Assembly (NCBI GenBank): GCA_019244415.1
Contig: JAFASN010000030.1
Location: forward strand, 1 to 64,000
From: Verrucomicrobiota bacterium
GTDB taxonomy: Bacteria > Verrucomicrobiota > Verrucomicrobiia > Chthoniobacterales > UBA10450
Direction: 5' to 3'
Length of the DNA: 64,000 nucleotides
Positions 33,070 through 44,500 of this stretch are shown in pieces. The notes under the pieces were generated by a model. It did no database searches, was not told the DNA's origin, and saw only the letters and a program-made list of their open reading frames with translations. Both the position numbers and the translations under genes were made by a program. Numbering within the stretch: position 1 is the stretch's first letter; each line of letters begins with the position of its first letter.

Positions 33070-34590
33070 TCAGTGGCGGAAATGCCGCAGGCCGGTAAAG
33101 ATCATCGCGACATCCCGCTCATCCGCCGCGGCAATGACTTCCGCGTCGCGAACCGAACCGCCGGGCTGAATGGCGCACGTCGCACCGGCTTCCGCGGCAG
33201 CAACCAAGCCATCTGGGAATGGAAAGAACGCGTCGCTTGCCACGGCACTTCCTTTTAGCGAAAGCCCTGCTTCCTGTGCTTTCCAAACGGCGATGCGCGA
33301 AGCATCGACACGCGACATCTGTCCCGCGCCAATGCCGAGAGTCCGATCGGCCGCGGCGTACACAATCGCATTCGATTTCACGTGCTTGACGACGCGCCAG
33401 CCGAAGCGCATCGCCGCCAGCTCGCTCTCACTCGGCTGACGCTTCGATACGACACGCTCACTTTTTTCCACGCCCGCATCCGCCTCTTGGACGAGGAGCC
33501 CGCCGCAGACAGAGCGAATGTCGCGCGCTGCTTTGTCATCGCACCCTGCAAGCAATCGTATGAGGCGCAAATTCTTCTTTTTCTGCAAAACGGTGCGGCC
33601 GCCGCCCGAGAACTCCGGCGCGATAATGACCTCACTGAAGATTTCGCTGATCGCCTTGGCCAATGATTCATCGATCTCGCGATTGCAGATGATGATTCCG
33701 CCAAAGGGCGCCTGCTTGTCTGTCGCGAACGCCTTTTCCCAAGCCTCACGCAGGTCAGCGTCGCTGCCCACGCCGCAGGGGTTGGTGTGTTTCAGGATCG
33801 CGACCGTAGGTTCGTCAAAGTCGCTGATCAGGTTCGCCGCCGCGCTGATATCGAGGATATTGTTAAACGAGAGTTCCTTGCCGTGCAGCTTCTCAAAATG
33901 GCGGTCGAACTCGCCGTACAGTGCCGCGCTCTGGTGCGGGTTTTCGCCATAACGCAATCGCGCGACCAGCGGCAATGTGAGCGAGAACGAGGCTTCCGTT
34001 TTCTGCTCCTGGTTGAGGAATGTCGCGATGGCTCGGTCGTACTCAGACGTCTTAATGAACGCCTTGATCGCCAGTTGCTCGCGCAACTTCAGCGTCGTCT
34101 CGCCCTCATGGTCGCGCAACGTTTCAATCACCAGGTTGTAATCCGCTGGGTCCACCACCACCGTCACGCTCTCGTAGTTTTTCGCCGCGCTGCGGATCAT
34201 CGATGGTCCACCGATGTCAATGTTCTCGATCGCTTCAGCCAGGGTGACGTTCGGCCTGGCGATCGTCTGCTCGAACGGATAGAGGTTTACCACGACGAGA
34301 TCGATCGGCTCAAACCCGCACTCGCGCGCCTGCGCCTCATGCGTCTCGTTGCCTCTCTTGTAGAGCAGCCCGCCATGCACTCGCGGATGCAACGTTTTCA
34401 CCCGCCCCTCGAGCACTTCCGGGAAACCGGTAAAGTGCGAAATGTCGCGCACTGGAATCTTGTTCTTGCGCAGCAGCTCCGCTGTTCCCCCGGTGGAGAT
34501 AATATCCGCACCATGTTGCTCGAGCGCGCGCGCAAACGCCGCGATGCCTTTCTTGTCGGAAACGGAAATGAGAGCGCGAGTGATTTTCAC
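33070..34590 (-). CDS. purH: Bifunctional AICAR transformylase/IMP cyclohydrolase
   Basis: The 506-residue enzyme performs the last two steps of IMP synthesis. The N-terminal IMP cyclohydrolase (MGS-like) domain shows [31 protein letters not shown] and [13 protein letters not shown]. The C-terminal transformylase shows [40 protein letters not shown] and [12 protein letters not shown]. It ends in [20 protein letters not shown] and TGLRHFRH. Length and motifs are complete. It is convergent with the TonB-domain gene, 13 bases apart. A long hairpin lies upstream of its start. Confidence 0.97.
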   Translation of the reverse strand: MKITRALISVSDKKGIAAFARALEQHGADIISTGGTAELLRKNKIPVRDISHFTGFPEVLEGRVKTLHPRVHGGLLYKRGNETHEAQARECGFEPIDLVVVNLYPFEQTIARPNVTLAEAIENIDIGGPSMIRSAAKNYESVTVVVDPADYNLVIETLRDHEGETTLKLREQLAIKAFIKTSEYDRAIATFLNQEQKTEASFSLTLPLVARLRYGENPHQSAALYGEFDRHFEKLHGKELSFNNILDISAAANLISDFDEPTVAILKHTNPCGVGSDADLREAWEKAFATDKQAPFGGIIICNREIDESLAKAISEIFSEVIIAPEFSGGGRTVLQKKKNLRLIRLLAGCDDKAARDIRSVCGGLLVQEADAGVEKSERVVSKRQPSESELAAMRFGWRVVKHVKSNAIVYAAADRTLGIGAGQMSRVDASRIAVWKAQEAGLSLKGSAVASDAFFPFPDGLVAAAEAGATCAIQPGGSVRDAEVIAAADERDVAMIFTGLRHFRH

Positions 34591-34614
34591 GTCCAGAACT
34601 CTCTAAAGAACGCC

Positions 34615-34659
34615 CGAAAGCAGGAAGTACAAAACAAGTTTCCTGCCTTCCTGCTTTCG
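34615..34659. other. 12-bp perfect hairpin between AraC-type gene and purH
   Basis: CGAAAGCAGGAA at 34615-34626 and TTCCTGCTTTCG at 34648-34659 are perfect inverted arms around a 21-base loop that itself repeats TTTCCTGCC. The element lies downstream of the AraC-type gene and 25 bases upstream of the purH start. It has no T-run on either side, so it may be an RNA processing or stability element rather than a terminator. Confidence 0.7.
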
Positions 34660-34674
34660 TTAGTGATCCTCAGC

Positions 34675-35610
34675 TTAGCGGCCCAAGATCACGTTCTTCG
34701 CCGCGGGATACAGCGCCGGGCAGCAGCCGATCGTTTCACAAAATGCTTTGCTGAAATGGCTCAGGCTGGAGTACCCCACTTCCACGGCTGCTTCAGTGAC
34801 ATTGAACCGGCCAGTGCGCAACAACTCGGCCGCACGTTCCATGCGGATGTTCCGTAAGTACTGCGGAATCGTCAGGCCGACTTCGCGCGAAAAAATGCGG
34901 CTAAGATAAAACGGCGAGCAGCCTGCTTCGGCTCCAAGTTGTTCCAGCGCGGGCGGATTGGCCAGGTCGCGCGCCAGCGATTCTTTCACACGCGCGACGC
35001 GCTCACGCGCCACTCGCTTCTGCCGCATGCAAAAAAGCTCCGGATCCTTCGGCTCGAAAAGAAAATGCGCCATCAACTCCAGCGCCTTACTCTGGTACCA
35101 AAGCGCGTGCGCCGCTTTCGCGACCGGTGGGGCGCTAAGCGTGCCGATGACGTTGCGCTGCTCGCGCGTCAGCGCGCGTGGGGACGAGACATGCGGGCGC
35201 TCGCCGAAAATCGCGCCGCGCATTGCCGGGTCGAGCGCTTGCTCCTGCCCGGCGAGCTGCTTCTGCAAATGCGCGCGCGAAAACTCGAGCGTGACAAATC
35301 GATGATGGTCGTTGGCTTCACGTGAAGCCGTCAATGGCTCGTCCGCGACGGCATAATAGCCGGACGTTCCCGCGACGAAATCACTGCGGGCGCGCCCGAG
35401 CTGCACCGCGCCCCGGCCACCCATGTTCAGGCAAAATTCGATGCTCTGCGGATGAAAGCTGCGGCCCCAATCCAAGGAACGGGCCGTGCGGAAATCGTGC
35501 GACTGCACGCTCACACCCAGCTCGCCGAAGTCGCCGTAGAGTTGCCGCCAGCCCAGCGGCACATCACGCCACGCGCCTCTCTCCGCCGAAGCGGCGTCGC
35601 CGGAATACAT
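34675..35610 (-). CDS. AraC family transcriptional regulator
   Basis: The 311-residue protein has a cupin-like N-terminal sensing half and a C-terminal double helix-turn-helix at about residues 205-305. Landmarks are LEQLGAEAGCSPFYLSRIFS, REVGLTIPQYLRNIRMERAA and the second helix-turn-helix NVTEAAVEVGYSSLSHFSKA followed by FCETIG. Effector and target genes are unknown. It is divergent from the Dps gene across 149 bases, which makes that gene a candidate target. The gap has only one GTACTC word and a ribosome-binding site for dps. Confidence 0.92.
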   Translation of the reverse strand: MYSGDAASAERGAWRDVPLGWRQLYGDFGELGVSVQSHDFRTARSLDWGRSFHPQSIEFCLNMGGRGAVQLGRARSDFVAGTSGYYAVADEPLTASREANDHHRFVTLEFSRAHLQKQLAGQEQALDPAMRGAIFGERPHVSSPRALTREQRNVIGTLSAPPVAKAAHALWYQSKALELMAHFLFEPKDPELFCMRQKRVARERVARVKESLARDLANPPALEQLGAEAGCSPFYLSRIFSREVGLTIPQYLRNIRMERAAELLRTGRFNVTEAAVEVGYSSLSHFSKAFCETIGCCPALYPAAKNVILGR

Positions 35611-35759
35611 CCGTTCAATTTACAAGTGAGCAGCGCGCGAATGCAAGAGCAGTTGTTGCGGCGATGAGGCTGTACTCAGGACGATCGGACCGGAATTACG
35701 AATTAGCCGCAATCCAGCAGCGTCGTGGAATCCGAACCTGAGAAAGGAGACTGAAACAA

Positions 35760-36290
35760 ATGAAAAGAAATGAAGCTGTACTTAGAAAGTTCGAAGCGCC
35801 ATTAATCACACCCAGCGACCTCGGACCGGAGGCAACGAAAAACATTGCCGCCGCGATGAACGCGGTCCTGGCCGATGTTTTTGCGCTCTACGTGAAAACC
35901 AAGAACTTCCACTGGCACATGAGCGGCCCGCATTTTCGCGATTACCACCTCTTGCTCGATGAGCACGGCGAGCAGCTGTTCGCGATGACAGACGAGATCG
36001 CCGAGCGCGTGCGCAAAATTGGCGGGATCACGTTGCATTCCATCGGGCAGATTTCAAAAATGCAGCGCGTGGCGGACAACGATGCCGATTACGTCGAGCC
36101 ACTCGATATGATCGCTGAGCTGCGGGACGACAACAAAGAGTTGGCCGGGCGTTTGCGCGAGGCACATGACGTTTGCGACGAGTACCGCGACGTCGCCACC
36201 GCCAGCATGATCGAGAACTGGATCGATGAAGCGGAGCGCCGGACGTGGTTCCTGTTTGAAACCGCACGCGCCGGCACACCGCGCCACTGA
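35760..36290 (+). CDS. dps: Dps family ferritin-like DNA-protection protein
   Basis: The 176-residue four-helix protein oxidises and stores iron using hydrogen peroxide and coats DNA. The inter-subunit ferroxidase residues are visible in VKTKNFHWHMSGPHFRDYHL (His) and LLDEHGEQLFAMTDEIAERV (Asp and Glu). VRKIGGITLHSIGQISK follows. The basic N-terminal tail MKRNEAVLRK is suited to DNA contact. AAGGAG lies 12-17 bases upstream of the ATG. The nearby superoxide dismutase and quinone-related genes are in other units. Confidence 0.94.
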   Translation: MKRNEAVLRKFEAPLITPSDLGPEATKNIAAAMNAVLADVFALYVKTKNFHWHMSGPHFRDYHLLLDEHGEQLFAMTDEIAERVRKIGGITLHSIGQISKMQRVADNDADYVEPLDMIAELRDDNKELAGRLREAHDVCDEYRDVATASMIENWIDEAERRTWFLFETARAGTPRH

Positions 36291-36308
36291 CCGCTTACCT
36301 GCAACCCG

Positions 36309-36348
36309 TTGTACTTAGACCTCCGCTTCGCATAACGACAAAGTACAA
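36309..36348. repeat. Inverted TTGTACTT/AAGTACAA pair between convergent genes
   Basis: TTGTACTT (36309-36316) and AAGTACAA (36341-36348) are perfect 8-base inverted arms 24 bases apart, between the ends of dps and the CTERM gene. No flanking T-run makes a conventional terminator. Confidence 0.6.
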
Positions 36349-36415
36349 GGTTTATCTGCCTCTGATCCGTCCGAGCGATCTCGCCAGAGATAGCTGCAGT
36401 GTCTGGCAGGCTAAT

Positions 36416-37030
36416 CTAAACCCAGCGAGCTCTCCGAGTAAGTGTCGCGAGCGCGATTGACAGCAACAGCAAAGTCGAACCGCCATCAGGCACATGCGGC
36501 GGTCCGATCTGCACCGTGAGATTCTGGTTCGGCCCCGTTCCCCACGTCCATTCGTAAGTACCGGGGCGTGCATGAAGGCTGCGTAACGTCGTGTTATCGT
36601 ACATGGCCGTACTGTTCGCCAGCGGCGCGCCCGAGACGTAGCCGGCAGGCACAATGATGACCAACAAAGTGCCGTGACGAAAAGTACCCGTTCCTGCAAC
36701 CGGCCCGCTGCTGCTGTCCGCGAAGGAGGTGCCTCCGGTTCCGAAACTCGCTGGCATCGATCTTAATGCAGTGGAATAATCGTCCGCTTTTCCCGAGGCA
36801 AGTTCTGTCGTTGCCACCGAGGGTGTGATGGATGCGGAGGTGTCCACAGCTGCGAAAAGGAGCGAGAGCCCAGTCAGGTCGATCGAACCGCTTCCGCTGG
36901 CCACGACATTCGGCCCATTCTGTTCCACCGTTATCATGTAACCGGCGTGCGCCGAACAAAGGAAACTTCCACAGGCGATTACGATCGCGACGGCACCGAT
37001 TTTGAAGCGTGCAACAGAGACGTTGGTCAT
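36416..37030 (-). CDS. VPDGG-CTERM exported protein
   Basis: The 204-residue protein has a signal peptide (about residues 10-29, ending CSAHA), a Ser/Thr/Gly-rich body and a C-terminal sorting tail. The tail reads VPDGGSTLLLLSIALATLTR followed by RARW: motif, hydrophobic helix, basic end. This is the VPDGG variant of the PEP-CTERM signal, recognised by an exosortase for cell-envelope or extracellular delivery. No exosortase is in the window. The body has no known domain. Confidence 0.85.
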   Translation of the reverse strand: MTNVSVARFKIGAVAIVIACGSFLCSAHAGYMITVEQNGPNVVASGSGSIDLTGLSLLFAAVDTSASITPSVATTELASGKADDYSTALRSMPASFGTGGTSFADSSSGPVAGTGTFRHGTLLVIIVPAGYVSGAPLANSTAMYDNTTLRSLHARPGTYEWTWGTGPNQNLTVQIGPPHVPDGGSTLLLLSIALATLTRRARWV

Positions 37031-37204
37031 TGGCCGAAGATGACCTTCGAGACACTACTCAAAGGCGGCTCGTGGAGTCAATTCGATACGTTGTACTACA
37101 GATCACCCCTCGTCCCTTGGATGCGATGCGTTTAGGCAAGCCAGGCAAGACATCGAAACGCGATGTTCGGTTATGAAGAAGAACCGCGACTCAGTAATCT
37201 CACT

Positions 37205-38236
37205 ATGCGTGCCACTCTAATGTATCAAGCGGGCGACGTTCGCATCGAGAACGTGCCGGACGCGGGAATCATCGAACCGGCCGACGCGGTGATTCGCGTC
37301 ACTCGCGCTTGCATTTGCGGGAGCGATCTCTGGCCATATCACGATTTGGAATGGTCGGAGAATGGCCGGCGAATGGGCCATGAAGCCATCGGCATCGTCG
37401 AAGATGTCGGCGGCGACGTGCGCACGGTTAAGAAGGGCGACTTCGTCGTGATGCCTTTCGCGTTTTCCGACGGTACTTGCGAGTTCTGCGATGAAGGCCT
37501 GCAAACCGCCTGCATTCACGGCGGATTTTTCGGCAGTACCGACGTGGCCGGTGCACAGGCCGAGGCGGTGCGAATCCCGCTCGCGGACGGAACTCTTTAC
37601 GTGCTGCCGACACGCGATGTGAATGGCCTGCTTCCCTCGTTACTCACGCTGTCGGATGTGATGGGCACCGGCCATCATGCCGCGGTTGTCGCGAAAGTCG
37701 GTCCCGGCAAAAAGGTCGCGGTGGTCGGCGACGGCGCAGTCGGGTTGTGCGCTGTCATCGCGGCGAAGCGAATGGGCGCGGAGCAGATCATCATCATGGG
37801 CAGGCACCACGATCGCATTGCGCTCGCAAAGGAGCTCGGCGCGACGGATGCGGTGACCGAGCGCGGCGAAGAAGGAGTCGAGCGGGTGAAAACGCTGACG
37901 GGCGGCCATGGCGTGCATTCGGTACTGGAATGCGTCGGAAACGAACAGGCGATGGCGACCGCTGTTGAAATCGCGCGACCCGGCGGTGCGATCGGGCGCG
38001 TTGGCGTCCCACATTATCCTGGTATTCAGCCGGACACGACATTCTACAACAACGTGACCGTCGGCGGCGGCCCTGCGCCGGTCCGCGCGTACATCGACGA
38101 GCTGTTGCCCGATGTGCTTGAAGGAGCCATTCAGCCTGGCCGCGTCTTCGATCGCGTCATCGGTCTGGATGAAGTCCCGGATGGCTACCGCGCGATGGAC
38201 CAGCGCGAGGCAATCAAGGTGATGGTTAAGCCGTAA
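37205..38236 (+). CDS. Zinc-dependent alcohol dehydrogenase (MDR family)
   Basis: The 343-residue enzyme has the MDR layout. The catalytic zinc site is ACICGSDLWPYH (Cys, Asp) and MGHEAIGIVEDVG (His, Glu). A cysteine cluster, CEFCDEGLQTAC, has one cysteine fewer than the usual four-cysteine structural-zinc lobe. The Rossmann NAD(P) loop is KVAVVGDGAVGLCAVIAAKR. The ATG at 37205 (MRATLMYQAGDVRIENVPDA) is preferred to one 42 bases upstream. It is followed by an aldo/keto reductase and a carboxymuconolactone-decarboxylase-like gene, suggesting a small redox operon. Confidence 0.93.
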   Translation: MRATLMYQAGDVRIENVPDAGIIEPADAVIRVTRACICGSDLWPYHDLEWSENGRRMGHEAIGIVEDVGGDVRTVKKGDFVVMPFAFSDGTCEFCDEGLQTACIHGGFFGSTDVAGAQAEAVRIPLADGTLYVLPTRDVNGLLPSLLTLSDVMGTGHHAAVVAKVGPGKKVAVVGDGAVGLCAVIAAKRMGAEQIIIMGRHHDRIALAKELGATDAVTERGEEGVERVKTLTGGHGVHSVLECVGNEQAMATAVEIARPGGAIGRVGVPHYPGIQPDTTFYNNVTVGGGPAPVRAYIDELLPDVLEGAIQPGRVFDRVIGLDEVPDGYRAMDQREAIKVMVKP

Positions 38237-38243
38237 CGAATGA

Positions 38244-39278
<1,035 letters not shown>

Positions 39279-39297
39279 TTAAACAGGAGGAACAGTC

Positions 39298-39621
39298 ATG
39301 ACGAAAGAACCATCAGGAGCAGAGAAGATGTTCGGCGGTTTTGCGCCGAAGCTTGTCGAACTTACGGACAACGTCCTCTTCGGCGATATGTGGGAGCGGA
39401 CGGAGTTATCGAAGCGCGATCGCAGTCTCGTTACCGTTGCTGCATTAGTCGCTTTAAATCGGCCGGAACAGTTGCGCTTTCATTTGCCGAACGCGGTGAA
39501 GAATGGCGTTACACAAGAGGAACTTATCGAAGCGATCACGCACCTCGCGTTCTACTGCGGCTGGCCGAACGCGATGAGCTGCATGGCTGTCGCGAAAGAA
39601 CTATTCAAGCGCGAGGCCTAA
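39298..39621 (+). CDS. Carboxymuconolactone decarboxylase/AhpD-like protein
   Basis: The 107-residue helical protein has the family core FGDMWERTELSKRDRSLVTV, AALVALNRPEQLRFHLPNAV and EAITHLAFYCGWPNAMSCMA. The cysteines are C-x8-C (YCGWPNAMSC) and do not form the CxxC of AhpD peroxidases, so a decarboxylase-like or unknown role is more likely than alkylhydroperoxidase. AGGAGG lies 8-13 bases before the ATG. It is the last gene of the redox group starting at 37205. Confidence 0.9.
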   Translation: MTKEPSGAEKMFGGFAPKLVELTDNVLFGDMWERTELSKRDRSLVTVAALVALNRPEQLRFHLPNAVKNGVTQEELIEAITHLAFYCGWPNAMSCMAVAKELFKREA

Positions 39622-39655
39622 GTACGAACAATACGACCGTTAAAGCGACAAAGGA

Positions 39656-40198
39656 ATGGCCACGCTGCTCGCCGGATGGGAGAACTTCTACGTGATTGTC
39701 GGCTCATCAGCCGGTGCACTGATCGGATTACAATTCGTGGTCGTCACGCTTATGGCCGAGCTTCCGATTCCGCGCGACGCGGCCTACGCGAGCGGCGCGT
39801 TTTCTACTCCAAGCGTGGTGCACTTTACGATCGTACTTTTTCTCTCAGCGCTCATCAGCGCGCCGTGGAGAGGGATTGCCATCCTCGCAGTGGCTTGGGC
39901 GCTTGTTGGTGTCAGCGGGGTTCTTTACAGCGCCATTGTTGCGCTGCGCTTGCGACAGCAAACAGCCTATCAGCCCGTAATGGCGGACTGGTTATCCTAT
40001 GTGTTTTTACCGCTCGTTGGCTACGTGATGCTTGCTACCTCGGGCTTGCTAGCTTTTTCACACACCGGGCCGGCCATGTTTCTCGTCGCGGCTGCCACTC
40101 TACTCCTGCTTTTCGTCGGTATTCACAACGCATGGGACACCGTCACCTATCACGTGTTTGTTCAGCGGCGAAAAAGCGAAGCGGCAGTTAATCGATGA
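39656..40198 (+). CDS. Hypothetical membrane protein
   Basis: The 180-residue protein has five predicted transmembrane helices, near residues 10-30, 55-70, 72-95, 115-132 and 137-155, and a basic C-terminal tail (VFVQRRKSEAAVNR). No family is recognised. Its stop overlaps the start of the efflux adaptor gene by 4 bases, so it may be coexpressed with the RND pump. Confidence 0.7.
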   Translation: MATLLAGWENFYVIVGSSAGALIGLQFVVVTLMAELPIPRDAAYASGAFSTPSVVHFTIVLFLSALISAPWRGIAILAVAWALVGVSGVLYSAIVALRLRQQTAYQPVMADWLSYVFLPLVGYVMLATSGLLAFSHTGPAMFLVAAATLLLLFVGIHNAWDTVTYHVFVQRRKSEAAVNR

Positions 40199-41349
40199 GA
40201 CTCATACGCGCCGTTATCGCCACGAGCTGCATCGCGATTTGCTGCGCCGGCTGCGGCAAAAAGGCGGCGCCACCTCCGCCTCCGCCGGAAGTCCTCGTGA
40301 CGCAAGTAAAACGGCAGGACGTTCCCATTTACAACGAGTACGTCGGCCAGCTCGACGCCTCGGTGAACGCAACCATCGAAGCGCGGGTGCAGGGTTATCT
40401 CACATCACAGAACTACAAGGAAGGCCAGCCGGTGAAAAAGGGCGATGTGCTTTTTCAAATTGATCGGCGTCCGTTTGACGCTGCGCTGGCGCAGGCGAAG
40501 GCGGCGTTCCTGCAGGCAGACGCATCCGCGAAACAGGCAGAGCTGAACGCGCAGCGCGCGACCGATTTGTTCCAGCGCAAAGTTTCGAGCGAACAGGAGC
40601 GCGATAACGCCGTGCAAAGCGCGGTGGCGGCACGCGCTCAGGCCGAAGCGCAACGCGCTGCCGTGGAGCAAGCGCAACTCAATCTCGATTACACCACCAT
40701 TACCGCGCCGGTGGATGGAATTGCCGGTTTGGTAAAGGTGCAGGTCGGGGATTTGATCAGCGCCGGAACTGTACTCACCACCGTGACGAAGGTCGATCCG
40801 ATCAAGGCGTACTTCACCGTGAGCGAACAACGTTACTCTGAGTATTCCAAACGTTATGCCGATCCGCAGGTCCGCGCCGCCCACGAAAAAGCGCTGCGAT
40901 TCCAGTTGATCCTGGCAGATGGCTCGACCTATCCGCACGAAGGCGATCTCTACGCGGCCGATAACCAGGTGGACGTTCGCACCGGCTCTCTGCGCGTTGC
41001 GGCCCTGTTCCCGAATCCGGGAAACATTCTGCGCCCGGGACAATTCGCGCGTGTGCGGGTGCAATCGGAGGTCAGGCACGGCGCGCTGCTCGTGCCGCAA
41101 CGAGCGGTGATCGAACTACAGGGAACGTATCAGCTAGCCGTCATCGGCGCCGACAACAAAGCGCACATTCAGCCGGTAACGATGGGGCGCCGCATCGATC
41201 ACGATTGGATCGTCGAAGAAGGAGTTAAGCCGGGAGAACGCATCGTCGTCGAAGGCGTGCAGAAAGTACGAGAGGGATCAACCGTCTCGCCGAAGCCTTG
41301 GACGCCGCCGAGTCCCTCGCCGAGCGCGGCGGTTGCCGCCGGCAGCTAA
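40195..41349 (+). CDS. RND efflux periplasmic adaptor lipoprotein (AcrA-like)
   Basis: The 384-residue adaptor has a lipoprotein signal (AICCAGCGKK), so it is probably anchored in the inner membrane by lipid. The barrel-sandwich halves are visible in ATIEARVQGYLTSQNYKEGQ and LDYTTITAPVDGIAGLVKVQ. A helical hairpin between them is rich in Ala/Gln, and beta-barrel and membrane-proximal domains follow. A Pro/Ser-rich tail closes the protein. It works with the permease downstream; the two genes are separated by a 200-base gap containing a palindromic repeat. No TolC-type outer-membrane gene is present. Confidence 0.95.
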   Translation: MRLIRAVIATSCIAICCAGCGKKAAPPPPPPEVLVTQVKRQDVPIYNEYVGQLDASVNATIEARVQGYLTSQNYKEGQPVKKGDVLFQIDRRPFDAALAQAKAAFLQADASAKQAELNAQRATDLFQRKVSSEQERDNAVQSAVAARAQAEAQRAAVEQAQLNLDYTTITAPVDGIAGLVKVQVGDLISAGTVLTTVTKVDPIKAYFTVSEQRYSEYSKRYADPQVRAAHEKALRFQLILADGSTYPHEGDLYAADNQVDVRTGSLRVAALFPNPGNILRPGQFARVRVQSEVRHGALLVPQRAVIELQGTYQLAVIGADNKAHIQPVTMGRRIDHDWIVEEGVKPGERIVVEGVQKVREGSTVSPKPWTPPSPSPSAAVAAGS

Positions 41350-41397
41350 CAAAATGACGGCAAGACATTCGATCGCTCGGCCGCGCGCGAAGAACGC

Positions 41398-41492
41398 CGT
41401 CATCCCGAGCGAAGTCGAGGGATCCCGTGATGTCACGTTCAAGGTCGCTTCACGGGATTGTTCGACTCCGCTTCGCTCCGCTCACAATGACG
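41398..41492. repeat. Palindromic dispersed repeat, copy A
   Basis: A roughly 95-base element begins CGTCATCCCGAGCGAAGTCG and ends GCTCACAATGACG, with imperfect inverted arms of about 35 bases around a short non-conserved loop. It is intergenic between the RND adaptor and permease genes. Related copies lie at 55371-55464 and 56016-56111. Confidence 0.9.
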
Positions 41493-41551
41493 GTGTTGTT
41501 TTAGCCGTCACCATTCCAATCGAAGCGCGCGCCATAGCTCGTTAGCTCACA

Positions 41552-44500
41552 ATGTCGAAGTTCTTCATCAACCGGCCGATCGTTGCCATCGTCATCGCCA
41601 TTCTCATGACGATTGTTGGCACGGTGGCGATGATCCAGCTGCCGATCGCGCAGTACCCGAACATTGTGCCGCCGGAAATCCAGGTGCGCGCCAACTACTT
41701 CGGCGCAGATGCGCAGACGATCGAACAATCAGTCGCCACGCCGATCGAGATGCAAATGAGCGGCGTTGATAAGGCCAATTACATCCAGTCGGTGAACGCG
41801 AATGGCTCCATTCGCATGACCATTAACTTCGACATCAGCACTGACCCGAACGTCGATCACATCCTCACGCAAATGCGCGTCAACCAAGCCGCATCGCAGT
41901 TGCCGCAGGACGTGAATAACGCCGGGATCACGGTGATGAAATCGACCACGGCGCCGCTGCTGCTGGTCGCGCTGAACTCGCCCAAGGGCACCTACAACAA
42001 CATCTTTCTCGCCAACTACGCGAACATTAACCTGATCGACCAGATCACGCGTGTGCCCGGCATTTCGAATGTGCAGGTCTTCGGCGCGGGTCAGTACGCG
42101 ATGCGCTTGTGGGTGAAACCAGACCAGCTCGCGAAGTTGAACGTCACCGTGACTGACATCATCAATTCCGTGAAAGCGCAGAACACGGTGAACCCCGCCG
42201 GTCAGATCGGGGGTGAACCGGCGCCGCCTGGCCAGGAATTTACTTACACGGTGCGCTCGCCGGGTCGCCTCACCAGTCCCGCGGAATTCGGCGAGATTGT
42301 GATTCGCGCAAATCCTGATGGCTCGCTCCTGCGCTTGAAGGACGTCTCGCGGATTGAGCTCGGCGCGCAGACGTACTCACTCGCTGGCCGGCTCAATGGT
42401 AAACCATCCGCCATCCTTGCCTGCTACCAGCTTCCGGGCACAAACGCGCTCGATGCGGCGAATGGCGTGAAAGCGCTGATGACGCGCGTCTCGAAAAACT
42501 TCCCAGCGGACATGAGCTACGCCATTTCTCTCGACACCACTCGCGCCGTGACCGCCGGAATGCGCGAGATCATTTACACGCTGCTCGAGGCGCTCGCGCT
42601 CGTCATTCTTGTCGTTTTCATTTTCCTGCAAGGCTGGCGCGCAACGCTGATCCCACTTTGCGCAGTCCCGGTCTCGCTCATCGGCACGTTTATGCTGTTT
42701 CCGATCTTTGGGTTCAGCATTAACACGCTCGCGCTTTTCGGGCTCGTACTCGCCATCGGTCTTGTCGTTGATGACGCGATCGTCGTGGTCGAAGCGGTCG
42801 AGCATCACATTGAAGAAGGAATGGCACCGCGCGATGCGACGCTGCGCGCGATGGAAGAAGTTTCCGGGCCGGTGATCGGCATCGCGCTCGTACTTTCGGC
42901 GGTGTTTGTCCCGACCGCATTCATTCCCGGAATTACCGGGCGGCTTTACCAGCAGTTCGCGCTCACGATTGCCATCTCAGTCATCTTCTCCGCATTTAAT
43001 GCGCTCACGCTTAGCCCCGCCCTTTCCGCGATGTTGCTGCGACCGCGAAAGCCGGCGCGCGGGCCGCTCGGCTGGTTTTTTGGGAAGTTCAATCGTGTCT
43101 TTCGGCGGACAACGGAGCGCTACGTAGGCATCTCGCGCGTCGCGATTGGGAAAAGTGCCCGAACCATGGTGCTGCTGGTGGTGTTTGCGATTCTTGCCGC
43201 GCTCTTCGGATCGCGTCTGGCGAAAAGCTTTCTGCCGGAGGAAGACCAGGGTTATGTTTACGGCTCGTTAGCTCTGCCCTATGCCACTTCCATGGAACGC
43301 ACCGGCAACGCCGCCAGCAAAGTCGAAGACGCGCTGCTGAAAATGCCCGAAATCGAGCACGTCACCACCGTACTCGGCTTCAACCTGCTGAGTACGGTGC
43401 AAAGCACTTTCAACGCGTTTTTCTTTATCACGTTCAAGCCCTGGGACGAGCGCACCAAACCCGAGGAGCAATACGCCGCGCTGAAGACGAAGATCAACCG
43501 CGCGCTCGCCGCCATTCCTGACGGGCTCGGCTTTGCCTTTCCCCCGCCGGCGATTCCCGGCATCGGCACCGCCGGTGGCGTGACGATGATGATCGAGGAC
43601 CGCGCCGGCGGTGACGTCAAGTTTCTCGCCGATAACCTTTCCAAGTTCCTCGATGCAGCGCGCAAACGCCCTGAGATCGCATCCGCCACGACGACATTCC
43701 TGCCCTCGGTACCGCAGGTCTTTATCGATGTCGATCGCGACAAAGTACTAAAGCAAGGAGTCGATCTCACCGAAGTCAGTCAAACCCTGCAAACGTTCAT
43801 GGGCGGTTACTTCGTCAATTACTTCAACGAGTTTGGCCGGCAGTGGCAGGTCTTTGTCCAAGCTGAAGGTGATTACCGCACCAAGGCGGAGAACGTCGGG
43901 TTATTTTATGTGCGAAGCTCAAACGGCGAAATGGTTCCGCTGAGTTCCGTGACGAGCGTGCAGGAACGCGACGGCCCCGAGTTCACCATGCGCTTCAACC
44001 TTTACCGCGCCGCGCAGGTCAACGTCACCGCCGCGCCCGGGTTTAGTTCAATGCAAGCCATGCGCGCGCTCGAAGACACCTTCGCCGCCACGATGCCCAG
44101 CGACATGGGCTACGACTACGCCGCGATGTCATTCCAGGAAAAAAAGGCGCAGCAAGGTGTGTCGCCAAGCGTCGTGTTCGGAATGTCGCTGCTCTTTGTC
44201 TTCCTCATTCTCGCCGCGCTCTATGAGAGCTGGGCGCTGCCATTCAGCGTGCTGCTCGGGACGCCGATTGCGGTGTTCGGTGCTTTCGCCGCGTTATGGG
44301 CGCGAAGCATGGAGAACAACGTGTACGCGCAGATTGGGCTCGTCATGCTCATCGGGCTCGCGGCCAAGAACGCCATTCTTATCGTGGAGTTTGCCAAGCT
44401 TTCGCGCGATCGCGGCACGCCGTTGCTCGAGGCGGCGCTCGAAGGCGCGCGGCTGCGTTTGCGCCCCATCATCATGACCTCATTCGCGTTCATCCTCGGA

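Noticed and set aside
39298-39621. AhpD-type alkylhydroperoxidase
   Set aside because: The required CxxC is absent; the cysteines are nine residues apart.
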